In this document: in pieces, positions 30,780-36,666 of the stretch
How positions within the stretch are numbered: position 1 is the stretch's first letter
Layout: every line of letters starts with the position of its first letter
Assembly (NCBI GenBank): GCA_934630975.1
Contig: CAKTXH010000015.1
Location: 1 to 36,666, forward strand
From: an uncultured Clostridia bacterium
GTDB taxonomy: Bacteria > Bacillota > Clostridia > Christensenellales > Aristaeellaceae
Direction of reading: 5' to 3'
DNA: 36,666 nucleotides
Program-made: the position numbers and the translations under genes
Notes under the pieces: generated by a model
Seen by the model: only the letters and a program-made list of their open reading frames with translations
What the model was told of the DNA's origin: nothing
Database searches by the model: none

Positions 30780-31640
30780 ATGTTGAACGAACGCATCGGC
30801 CCAATGACGGCGCGTTTTGCTGTGCTGGGGCAATCTCTGCCGCATACATGGTCGCCTTACATCCATAACTCTCTGTTTGACGCGACGGGGATTGACGCGG
30901 TTTATCTGCCCGTTACCGTTCCGCTTGAGCGCCTTGGTTCGGCAGCCGATGTTTTCCGAAGCTGTTTTTCCGGGTTCAACGTCACCATTCCGTATAAAGA
31001 GAAGATCATTCCTTTTCTGGATGAAATTGACGATGCCGTTCAGGCTTGCGGCGCGGTCAATACCGCAGAAATCCGAAACGGACGCATGATCGGCCATATC
31101 ACGGACGGCTTAGGCATGCTGCGTGCCATTGATGAAAAAGGGGTTGAAACCGCGCAGGCCGACGTTCTCATTCTCGGCGGAGGCGGCGCAGCTCGCGTGG
31201 CGGGCTATGAATTCCTTTCACGCGGCGGCCGCGTGACGTTTGCCGTCCGCGACATGCAAAAAGGCCGTACGCTCGTCAACGAACTTGCAGAAACACAAAA
31301 AGACGGGGCACATCGACTTTCTGTTCGGCCGCTCACAGCCTGCGCTGATGCGCACGACATTCTAATCAACTGCACGCCTGTCGGCATGTACCCGCATACC
31401 GATGCCTGCCCGGTATCGGAAGATGTGATCGCCCGATGCAAAGCGGCCTTTGATGCGGTTTACAATCCCAGAGAAACCCGGCTGCTTGCTTCGGCAAAGC
31501 AAAAAGGCATTCCAGCTATTGAAGGATTGGGCATGCTGTTTTATCAGGCCGTGGAAGCGCAGAAATTCTGGTTCGGCGACCGCATCGCTTCAAAAAACGA
31601 ACAAAGCAGGATTTACAGCGAACTGCAAGCTTGCTTATAA
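30780..31640 (+). CDS. aroE: Shikimate dehydrogenase
   Basis: This 286-residue NADP-dependent enzyme reduces 3-dehydroshikimate to shikimate in aromatic amino-acid synthesis. The N-terminal substrate domain has HTWSPYIHN (Thr in place of the first Ser of the usual S-x-S pair), GFNVTIPYK with the catalytic Lys, and HITDG with the catalytic Asp. The Rossmann domain has ILGGGGAARVAGY. NCTPVGM and GLGMLFYQAV are also conserved. GGAGGAGAACGCC precedes the ATG. Its place after pheT makes biochemical sense for phenylalanine supply. Confidence 0.93.
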   Translation: MLNERIGPMTARFAVLGQSLPHTWSPYIHNSLFDATGIDAVYLPVTVPLERLGSAADVFRSCFSGFNVTIPYKEKIIPFLDEIDDAVQACGAVNTAEIRNGRMIGHITDGLGMLRAIDEKGVETAQADVLILGGGGAARVAGYEFLSRGGRVTFAVRDMQKGRTLVNELAETQKDGAHRLSVRPLTACADAHDILINCTPVGMYPHTDACPVSEDVIARCKAAFDAVYNPRETRLLASAKQKGIPAIEGLGMLFYQAVEAQKFWFGDRIASKNEQSRIYSELQACL

Positions 31641-31674
31641 TCCTTGGACAGCTCATCCATTTGGAGGCGAAAAC

Positions 31675-32247
31675 ATGAACATTTGGCATGATATTGATCC
31701 GGCACTCATCACGCCGGACCGCTTTATGGCCGTGATTGAAATCAAGCGCGGCGGCAAGAATAAATATGAGATGGATAAAGCGACGGGCATGCTGCGCCTT
31801 GACCGCGTGCTGTACACCTCGACGCATTACCCGGCGAACTACGGCTTTATTCCGCGCACCTATGCGGACGACGGAGATCCGCTTGACGTGCTGGTGCTTT
31901 GCTCGGAAGCCATTGAACCGATGACGCTGGTGGAATGTCGCCCGATCGGCATGTTTGAAATGAACGACGGCGACGCTCGCGACGAAAAGATTATCGCCGT
32001 TCCTCTGGGCGATCCGAATTACAATTACATGTTCGACATCAGCCAGCTGCCGGAGCATCTGCTCGACGAAATCCGTCACTTCTTTACCGTTTACAAGGAG
32101 CTTGAAGGACGCACAACCGTCGTCAGCAAAGCGCAGAACCGCGAGGTTGCCAACCACGTCATCATCGAGTGCATCAACAATTACAACGAATCCTTCGGCA
32201 AAAAGGATAAAGACAAAAAGAACAAGGACGAAAATAAAAAGGGGTAA
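31675..32247 (+). CDS. ppa: Inorganic pyrophosphatase, family I
   Basis: This 190-residue soluble enzyme hydrolyses pyrophosphate to phosphate, pulling biosynthetic reactions such as aminoacylation forward. Motifs include EIKRGGKNKYEMDK, HYPANYGFIP, the metal-binding DDGDPLDVLV and DEKIIAVP. The core ends near residue 172; a highly charged Lys/Asp-rich tail of about 17 residues follows (KKDKDKKNKDENKKG), which is not part of the catalytic fold. The start is the ATG after TGGAGGCGAAAAC; a longer upstream open frame overlaps aroE and is not supported. Confidence 0.95.
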   Translation: MNIWHDIDPALITPDRFMAVIEIKRGGKNKYEMDKATGMLRLDRVLYTSTHYPANYGFIPRTYADDGDPLDVLVLCSEAIEPMTLVECRPIGMFEMNDGDARDEKIIAVPLGDPNYNYMFDISQLPEHLLDEIRHFFTVYKELEGRTTVVSKAQNREVANHVIIECINNYNESFGKKDKDKKNKDENKKG

Positions 32248-32252
32248 TCATC

Positions 32253-32984
32253 ATGAATCGCCCGATTATCGGCATTTCCGGCTCGCATAACGTTGCTGAC
32301 CGCCAAATGTTTGTCCGCGAAAATTACATGCAGTCCGTGCTTCGTGCAGGCGGAATTCCCGTGCTGCTGCCGGAAATCGAAGATGAAGAAACCGCCAAAG
32401 CGATCCTGGATCATCTGGATGGCCTTCTGCTTGCAGGCGGCGGCGATGTTTTGCCGTCCCGGTATGGGGAAGAAAAGCTTCCCGCCTGCGGAGAGGATGA
32501 CCCGCAGCGCGATATCTTTGAGCTGTTGATCATCCCGATGGCAATTGCGCGCAATATGCCGATTTTCGGCATCTGCCGCGGAATTCAGGTGCTCAATGTC
32601 GCTATGGGCGGCACGCTCATTCAGGATATTGAATCTCAGAAAAACATTCCGACTAAGACGCACCAGCAGGAGCCGCCTTACGGCGAGCCGGTGCATACCG
32701 TGCGCTTTGAAAAGGGAAGCGTTTTTGAGCACATCACCGGCGTAACCGAGATGAAAACCAACAGCATGCATCATCAGGCCGTCAAAGAACCTGCCGACGG
32801 TCTCCGGGTCGACGGATATGCAGAGGATGGCATCATCGAAGCCGTGAGCGCAAAGAACAGCGATCGCATTTTCGCCGTGCAGTTCCACCCGGAATATCTT
32901 TCGGATCATGACGTGTATGCGCAGCGATTGTTTGACCACTTTGTCAAGATGAGCCGCGAATACCAAAGCGAAAAAGAATCTTAA
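32253..32984 (+). CDS. Class I glutamine-amidotransferase-like hydrolase (PuuD family)
   Basis: This 243-residue protein belongs to the gamma-glutamyl-GABA hydrolase (PuuD/peptidase C26) family. The nucleophile cysteine is in FGICRGIQVLNVAMGG (about residue 107), and the catalytic His-x-Glu is in FAVQFHPEYL (about 211-213). MHHQAVK is also typical. These enzymes split gamma-glutamyl bonds; the physiological substrate cannot be told here, and no putrescine pathway genes are nearby. It follows ppa by five bases and ends at a terminator. Confidence 0.92.
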   Translation: MNRPIIGISGSHNVADRQMFVRENYMQSVLRAGGIPVLLPEIEDEETAKAILDHLDGLLLAGGGDVLPSRYGEEKLPACGEDDPQRDIFELLIIPMAIARNMPIFGICRGIQVLNVAMGGTLIQDIESQKNIPTKTHQQEPPYGEPVHTVRFEKGSVFEHITGVTEMKTNSMHHQAVKEPADGLRVDGYAEDGIIEAVSAKNSDRIFAVQFHPEYLSDHDVYAQRLFDHFVKMSREYQSEKES

Positions 32985-32989
32985 CATCG

Positions 32990-33026
32990 TGCGCTGCCTT
33001 TTCATCAGGAAAAGGCGGCGCATTTT
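32990..33026 (+). terminator. Intrinsic terminator after the pheST-aroE-ppa region
   Basis: TGCGC pairs with GCGCA and CCTTTTC pairs with GGAAAAGG around ATCA, followed by TTTTC. It sits just after the PuuD-like gene. Confidence 0.88.
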
Positions 33027-33070
33027 CTGTTTGGAAAAAACGGGATAAACTGCATATCGTTTCCGCAGGA

Positions 33071-33099
33071 TTGAAGTCCTGCCGCATTTTTGTTATAAT
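33071..33099 (+). promoter_or_regulatory. Sigma-A-type promoter for the SpoIID/LytB gene
   Basis: TTGAAG and TATAAT are separated by 17 bases, and the -10 box ends 44 bases upstream of the ATG. Confidence 0.75.
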
Positions 33100-33143
33100 A
33101 AGCATGCATACTTTTTCAAATCTGTCTATAAAGGAGACCGCGT

Positions 33144-34877
33144 ATGAAAAAGCGCCCCTTTGTTTTGCTGCTTATTTTGCTGAGCCTGCTCTTTGCCGTC
33201 TCTCTGCCTGCGTCGGCCGATATTCAGTCAAATATCCGAGTATATTTGCGTCGGCTGCAAGTAGAGGATACGCTGCGCATCACGGTGAACGGCCAATACG
33301 CCACGCAGGACGGCAGATTGTCCTTTTCAGACGGCGCAAAATTGACTGTCGTACTGCGCGGAGATCAGCTGGTGCTGCACACCGGGCAGGCGGCCATCGT
33401 TATGGGCAGCAGCATGAAGCTTGTACGATGCGAAAACGAAAAGCCCAGCTACCTTCTTTTAAATGACAATACGGGCATGTACGAAGGCGATTTATCGCTG
33501 GATATCGTCGAAAACGCCATCCGTCCCATTTTGACCATTAACGTAGAAGATTACCTGCTCGGCGTCGTTCCGTTTGAAATGGGCGATTCCTTCCCGCTTG
33601 AAGCGCTGAAAGCGCAAGCCGTTACAGCACGGACATACGTGCTGCGCAAAAGCGGCTCTTCCGGCGCATACAACGTGGAGGATACCACCAACGATCAGGC
33701 CTATCGCGGCAGAACAACGAGCAGTCCGCTTTCCGAACAGGCTGTGAAGGAAACCGCAGGGCTTTGCGGCGTTTATCGCGGCGCATTGGCTCAATGTTTT
33801 TATTCTGCCAGCAACGGCGGCCAAACCGAGCTTGGGCAGCACGTGTGGCCGACTTCTGACCCGGATGCCTACGGCTACATGGACATGCGGGATGATCCAT
33901 ACGATTTAGAAAACAAAAACAGTGTCGTCAAGCGATACACGATCAACAAAAAGCCCGGCGAAAAGGGCATTGGAACTGCGCTGCATCAGGCGCTCGTAGA
34001 GGCCATGAGCGAGCAGCTTACCGCATTAGGGATTGAAGCGGAGAGCGAATTGGTTCGCTTTGATGAAATTCAATCCGTAGAGGCTGTTACGCCTAAATAC
34101 GACGGGAATTCGCGGCTGATGACCGAACTGCGTTTTACGGTAAAAATTTCCACACGCAGCTATACGTTCCGCCAGTCGCCATCCCCGGAACTCGCGGCAA
34201 CGCCTGCGTCGAATTCAAGTGAAACGCCTGCGCCCACCCAAACGCCTTCTCCAACTGCGACGCCCTCTTTTTCACCTTATCAGAAGGTTAAGGAATCGCT
34301 TACCGTAACTTTGCCGATCTTCACAGAGGCAGAGCGGTCAATGGGGCTGAGTATTAACGTCTCTCAAAACGAATTGGTTACCGTTTCCGATATCGGTTCT
34401 GCGTTTATGATTGAATCCCGCCGATTCGGGCATGGCGTCGGCATGAGCCAACGTGGGGCGGAGCAGATGGCAAAGCAGTATGGCATGACATACGAACAGA
34501 TTCTCGCGTTTTATTATCCGGGCATGGGGCTTGTTTCCTATGATACAGGAAGCGCTCCGCTTCCGACGCTTGATTCGGAGCTGATGGCTACGCCCGCGCC
34601 AACGCCAAGCCCGACGCCGCGGCCGACGCTGATGCCTGTAAGCGCAGATTCCCTGCCCGAAGGCGCATATCTGGCTGTCGTCTCCAACATTGATGACGAT
34701 TCCACGCTCAACCTTCGCGAGCAGCCCAACACCTCCGCCGACGTCATCAGGCGGCTTTACAAAAACCAGCCGTTGATTGTCCTCTCCGTCAGCAAAGACG
34801 GATGGGCGCATGTGAAAACCGATGTGATGGAAGGCTATGTACGCAGCGAATACCTCCAAGCCGAAGAGGATTCCTGA
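33144..34877 (+). CDS. Secreted SpoIID/LytB-domain protein with a C-terminal SH3 domain
   Basis: This 577-residue protein begins with a signal peptide (cleavage predicted after ALPASA-like residues near 25). The SpoIID/LytB domain runs from about residue 130 to 470 and holds INVEDYLLGVVPFEMG with the catalytic Glu (about 145), TARTYVLRK, and a C-terminal block GHGVGMSQRGAEQMAK with YYPGMGL. It is split by a Pro/Thr/Ser-rich insert (about 345-375). A second Pro/Thr-rich linker leads to a bacterial SH3 domain (about 515-572, STLNLREQPN). SpoIID is a lytic transglycosylase for denuded glycans in sporulation; LytB relatives modify amidase activity. The SH3 addition suggests wall binding. Its sigma-A-like promoter argues against strict sporulation control. 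Confidence 0.9.
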   Translation: MKKRPFVLLLILLSLLFAVSLPASADIQSNIRVYLRRLQVEDTLRITVNGQYATQDGRLSFSDGAKLTVVLRGDQLVLHTGQAAIVMGSSMKLVRCENEKPSYLLLNDNTGMYEGDLSLDIVENAIRPILTINVEDYLLGVVPFEMGDSFPLEALKAQAVTARTYVLRKSGSSGAYNVEDTTNDQAYRGRTTSSPLSEQAVKETAGLCGVYRGALAQCFYSASNGGQTELGQHVWPTSDPDAYGYMDMRDDPYDLENKNSVVKRYTINKKPGEKGIGTALHQALVEAMSEQLTALGIEAESELVRFDEIQSVEAVTPKYDGNSRLMTELRFTVKISTRSYTFRQSPSPELAATPASNSSETPAPTQTPSPTATPSFSPYQKVKESLTVTLPIFTEAERSMGLSINVSQNELVTVSDIGSAFMIESRRFGHGVGMSQRGAEQMAKQYGMTYEQILAFYYPGMGLVSYDTGSAPLPTLDSELMATPAPTPSPTPRPTLMPVSADSLPEGAYLAVVSNIDDDSTLNLREQPNTSADVIRRLYKNQPLIVLSVSKDGWAHVKTDVMEGYVRSEYLQAEEDS

Positions 34878-35009
34878 TTTTTTGACGATTGACCCCATGC
34901 AAAAAGAATCTTTCTGCAAAAATTCGCCCGATTTGCTCGACGTCATGTGCTTTTTAAAGCAAATCCTTCACAAATATCGCATTTCTTTTCAAAATCAACA
35001 GGAAAAGCC
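34878..35009. other. Intergenic region upstream of gapA without a clear gene
   Basis: I see no coding frame with a ribosome binding site. Two weak hairpins could mark the end of the SpoIID/LytB transcript (an imperfect one around 34900-34920 and TGCTTT/AAAGCA around 34949-34963), but neither is a textbook terminator. Confidence 0.4.
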
Positions 35010-35038
35010 TTGAAAAAGAACTGATTTTTGAGTACAAT
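35010..35038 (+). promoter_or_regulatory. Sigma-A-type promoter for gapA
   Basis: TTGAAA and TACAAT are separated by 17 bases. A strong AGGAGGAG ribosome binding site and the ATG follow about 45 to 57 bases downstream. Confidence 0.8.
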
Positions 35039-35094
35039 AGAGAGGGTTTATCCCGCAAGGGAAACACTTGAAAAGTTTTAGGAGGAGATTTCCA

Positions 35095-36147
35095 ATGGTT
35101 AGAGTTGCTATCAATGGCTTTGGCCGCATCGGCCGTCTTGCTTTCCGCCAGATGTTTGATGCCGAAGGTTATCAGGTTGTCGCTATCAACGACCTGACCA
35201 GCCCGAAGATGCTGGCCCACCTGCTCAAGTATGATACCGCTCAGGGCTCCTACAAGTACAAGGATACCGTGAGCTCCAAGGAGCCGATCTTCGAAGAGGA
35301 CGGCAAGACCGTGAAGGTTCCGGGCTCCATCACCGTCAATGGTAAGGAGATCACCATCTACGCCAAGCCGAAGGCGAACGAACTGCCGTGGGGCGAGCTG
35401 GATGTTGACGTCGTGCTCGAGTGCACCGGCTTCTACACCAGCAAGGCCAAGGCGATGGCTCACATCGAGGCTGGCGCCAAGAAGGTCGTCATTTCTGCGC
35501 CGGCTGGCAATGATCTGCCGACCGTCGTGTACTCCGTCAACGAGAATGTGCTGACCAAGGAAGACAAGGTCATCTCTGCGGCGTCCTGCACCACCAACTG
35601 CCTCGCTCCGATGGCCAAGGCGCTGAACGATACCTATCCGATCGTTTCCGGCATCATGACCACCGTGCACGCCTACACCGGCGACCAGATGATTCTGGAC
35701 GGCCCGCAGCGCAAGGGCGATCTGCGTCGTGCTCGCGCCGGCGCGCAGAACATCGTTCCGAACAGCACCGGCGCTGCCAAGGCCATCGGCCTGGTTATCC
35801 CGGAGCTGAACGGCAAGCTGATCGGTTCTGCTCAGCGCGTTCCGGTTCCGACCGGCTCCACCACGATCCTCGTGGCTGTCGTGAAGGGCAAGGATGTTAC
35901 CGTTGATTCGATCAACGCCGCGATGAAGGCTGCTTCTTCCGCTTCCTTCGGCTACAACACCGATCTGATCGTGTCTTCTGACGTCATCGGCATGACCTAT
36001 GGCTCTCTGTTCGACGCGACCCAGACTATGGTTACCAAGATTGACGACGACACCTATCAGGTGCAGGTCGTGTCCTGGTACGACAACGAGAACAGCTACA
36101 CCAGCCAGATGGTTCGCACCATCAAGTATTTCGCCGAGCTGGGCTAA
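35095..36147 (+). CDS. gapA: Glyceraldehyde-3-phosphate dehydrogenase, type I, NAD-dependent
   Basis: This 350-residue glycolytic enzyme oxidises and phosphorylates glyceraldehyde 3-phosphate. It has the Rossmann start VRVAINGFGRIGR, the NAD-selective aspartate in AINDLT (about residue 33), the catalytic SCTTNC (Cys about 165) and the downstream TVHAYTGDQ and WYDNENSY. I start at the ATG after AGGAGGAG; nine extra upstream codons in frame are not supported. It is slightly longer than the usual 335 residues. Codon use is more restricted than in neighbouring genes, with repeated AAG, GGC and ATC, as expected for a highly expressed gene. It stands alone, without pgk or tpi beside it. Confidence 0.97.
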   Translation: MVRVAINGFGRIGRLAFRQMFDAEGYQVVAINDLTSPKMLAHLLKYDTAQGSYKYKDTVSSKEPIFEEDGKTVKVPGSITVNGKEITIYAKPKANELPWGELDVDVVLECTGFYTSKAKAMAHIEAGAKKVVISAPAGNDLPTVVYSVNENVLTKEDKVISAASCTTNCLAPMAKALNDTYPIVSGIMTTVHAYTGDQMILDGPQRKGDLRRARAGAQNIVPNSTGAAKAIGLVIPELNGKLIGSAQRVPVPTGSTTILVAVVKGKDVTVDSINAAMKAASSASFGYNTDLIVSSDVIGMTYGSLFDATQTMVTKIDDDTYQVQVVSWYDNENSYTSQMVRTIKYFAELG

Positions 36148-36199
36148 TCGCAAACGAGGCGTAAAATCCGCCTATTTGTGACTGCTGTTTGGGCAAATC

Positions 36200-36233
36200 A
36201 AAAGACGACATGGTTTAACCGTGCCGTCTTTTT
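36200..36233 (+). terminator. Intrinsic terminator after gapA
   Basis: AAAGACG pairs with CGTCTTT, with inner CATGG/CCGTG around TTTAA, then a T-tract. Confidence 0.9.
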
Positions 36234-36267
36234 GTATTGCGCCGTTTAAGTGTATGGAGGAGAGAAG

Positions 36268-36360
36268 ATGCAACGCTTTAAAAGCAATGAAACAGATCCG
36301 CCCAATCTCTTCTCTCGACAAGTTTCCACTTTTTTCAAATTTCTTTTATTTTTTGCTTGA
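36268..36360 (+). CDS. Possible 30-residue small protein upstream of the tRNA genes
   Basis: An ATG follows a near-perfect GGAGGAGAG site at ideal distance. The frame encodes MQRFKSNETDPPNLFSRQ, then VSTFFKFLLFFA and a TGA. The hydrophobic C-terminal third could insert in a membrane. The stop codon overlaps the -35 box of the tRNA promoter. It lies after the gapA terminator, and I find no obvious promoter for it. It may be a real small protein, a remnant, or a chance frame. Confidence 0.4.
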   Translation: MQRFKSNETDPPNLFSRQVSTFFKFLLFFA

Positions 36361-36386
36361 CATAAAATCTGAATTCATGCTATAAT
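36357..36386 (+). promoter_or_regulatory. Promoter of the tRNA-Tyr/tRNA-Leu operon
   Basis: A perfect TTGACA and perfect TATAAT are separated by 18 bases, ending 34 bases upstream of the first tRNA. Confidence 0.9.
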
Positions 36387-36420
36387 GGCAATGTTCCGTT
36401 TGGAACAAAGTGAATAGCGT

Positions 36421-36505
<85 letters not shown>

Positions 36506-36510
36506 TTTTT

Positions 36511-36597
36511 GCGGGAATGGCGGAATTGGCAGACGCGCTAGATTCAGGTTCTAGTGAAAGCAATTTCATGCAGGTTCAAGTCCTGTTTCCCGCACCA
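36511..36597 (+). tRNA. tRNA-Leu (anticodon CAG)
   Basis: The 87-base gene has acceptor stem GCGGGAA/TTCCCGC, a CTAGA/TCTAG anticodon stem with anticodon CAG at 36545-36547, a long variable arm, a GTTCAAGTC T-arm, discriminator A and an encoded CCA. It should read CUG codons. It follows tRNA-Tyr by five bases. Confidence 0.97.
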
Positions 36598-36604
36598 AAC
36601 AATG

Positions 36605-36647
36605 AAAATCCGAACCTTTTCTCGATAGGAGAAGGGTTCGGATTTTT
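36605..36647 (+). terminator. Intrinsic terminator of the tRNA operon
   Basis: AAAATCCGAACC pairs with GGTTCGGATTTT, with an inner CTTTTCTC/GGAGAAGG stem around a GATA loop, followed by T residues. It begins eight bases after the tRNA-Leu CCA. Confidence 0.95.
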
Positions 36648-36666
36648 CGTTTTCTTCGGAAAGCAG

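Noticed and set aside
28869..31097. Open frame of over 700 codons on the minus strand opposite pheT
   Set aside because: It lies wholly antisense to pheT and the start of aroE, both of which have intact family motifs. The composition (many Arg, His, Ala) is typical of a frame mirroring GC-rich codons, and no ribosome binding site or family motif is visible.

Overview
The window looks like chromosome from a Gram-positive, endospore-forming member of the Bacillota, most likely class Clostridia. The base composition is moderate (around or slightly above 50% GC by eye). Supporting evidence is a complete spoIIAA-spoIIAB-sigF operon, a YlbJ-like sporulation membrane protein, a SpoIID/LytB protein, the sepF-ylmH-divIVA division cluster, AGGAGG ribosome binding sites, TTG starts, a T-box leader and a TPP riboswitch. 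I see no phage, insertion sequence, CRISPR array or plasmid signature; essentially everything is core chromosome.

Layout. 1-5399: F1Fo ATP synthase operon from the end of the c subunit through b, delta, alpha, gamma, beta and epsilon, closed by a terminator. 5400-7757 (minus): a class A penicillin-binding protein, divergent from 7886-9340: the forespore sigma-F switch. 9333-10172 (minus): a YlbJ-like protein converging on sigF, both genes ending inside one 16-bp palindrome. 10356-13091: YebC, a polyprenyl-linked glycosyltransferase and RsmA. 13199-15730 (minus): a membrane protein, thiT under a TPP riboswitch, and argF with a palindromic operator. 15936-19225: a shikimate-kinase-like protein with altered substrate residues, a Nudix hydrolase, a degenerate THUMP/methyltransferase-like protein and an HlyD-like membrane protein.

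19244-23691 is a division and envelope block (yggS, sepF, ylmH, divIVA, a DUF5665 protein, lspA, rluD), largely collinear with the Bacillus ylmE-to-ylyB region but lacking ylmG. 23790-26999 holds a PRC-barrel protein, a 53-residue YtxH-like protein, an AI-2E-family permease that seems to start at an ATC codon directly behind a strong terminator, ireB, a ruvX-DUF1292 fusion and a second DUF1292 protein. 27007-30758 is a T-box-controlled pheST operon with a TTC specifier. It is followed by aroE, ppa, a class I glutamine-amidotransferase-type hydrolase, a SpoIID/LytB-SH3 exoprotein, gapA, and a tRNA-Tyr/tRNA-Leu pair.

Most genes are housekeeping. The points most worth following up are the apparent AUC start behind a terminator, the RuvX-DUF1292 fusion beside a free-standing DUF1292 protein with a Cys/His tail, the shikimate-kinase-like protein lacking the usual shikimate-binding Arg, the methyltransferase-like protein lacking its catalytic motif, and the compact argF/thiT regulatory region. 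I did not find a convincing new multi-gene system.
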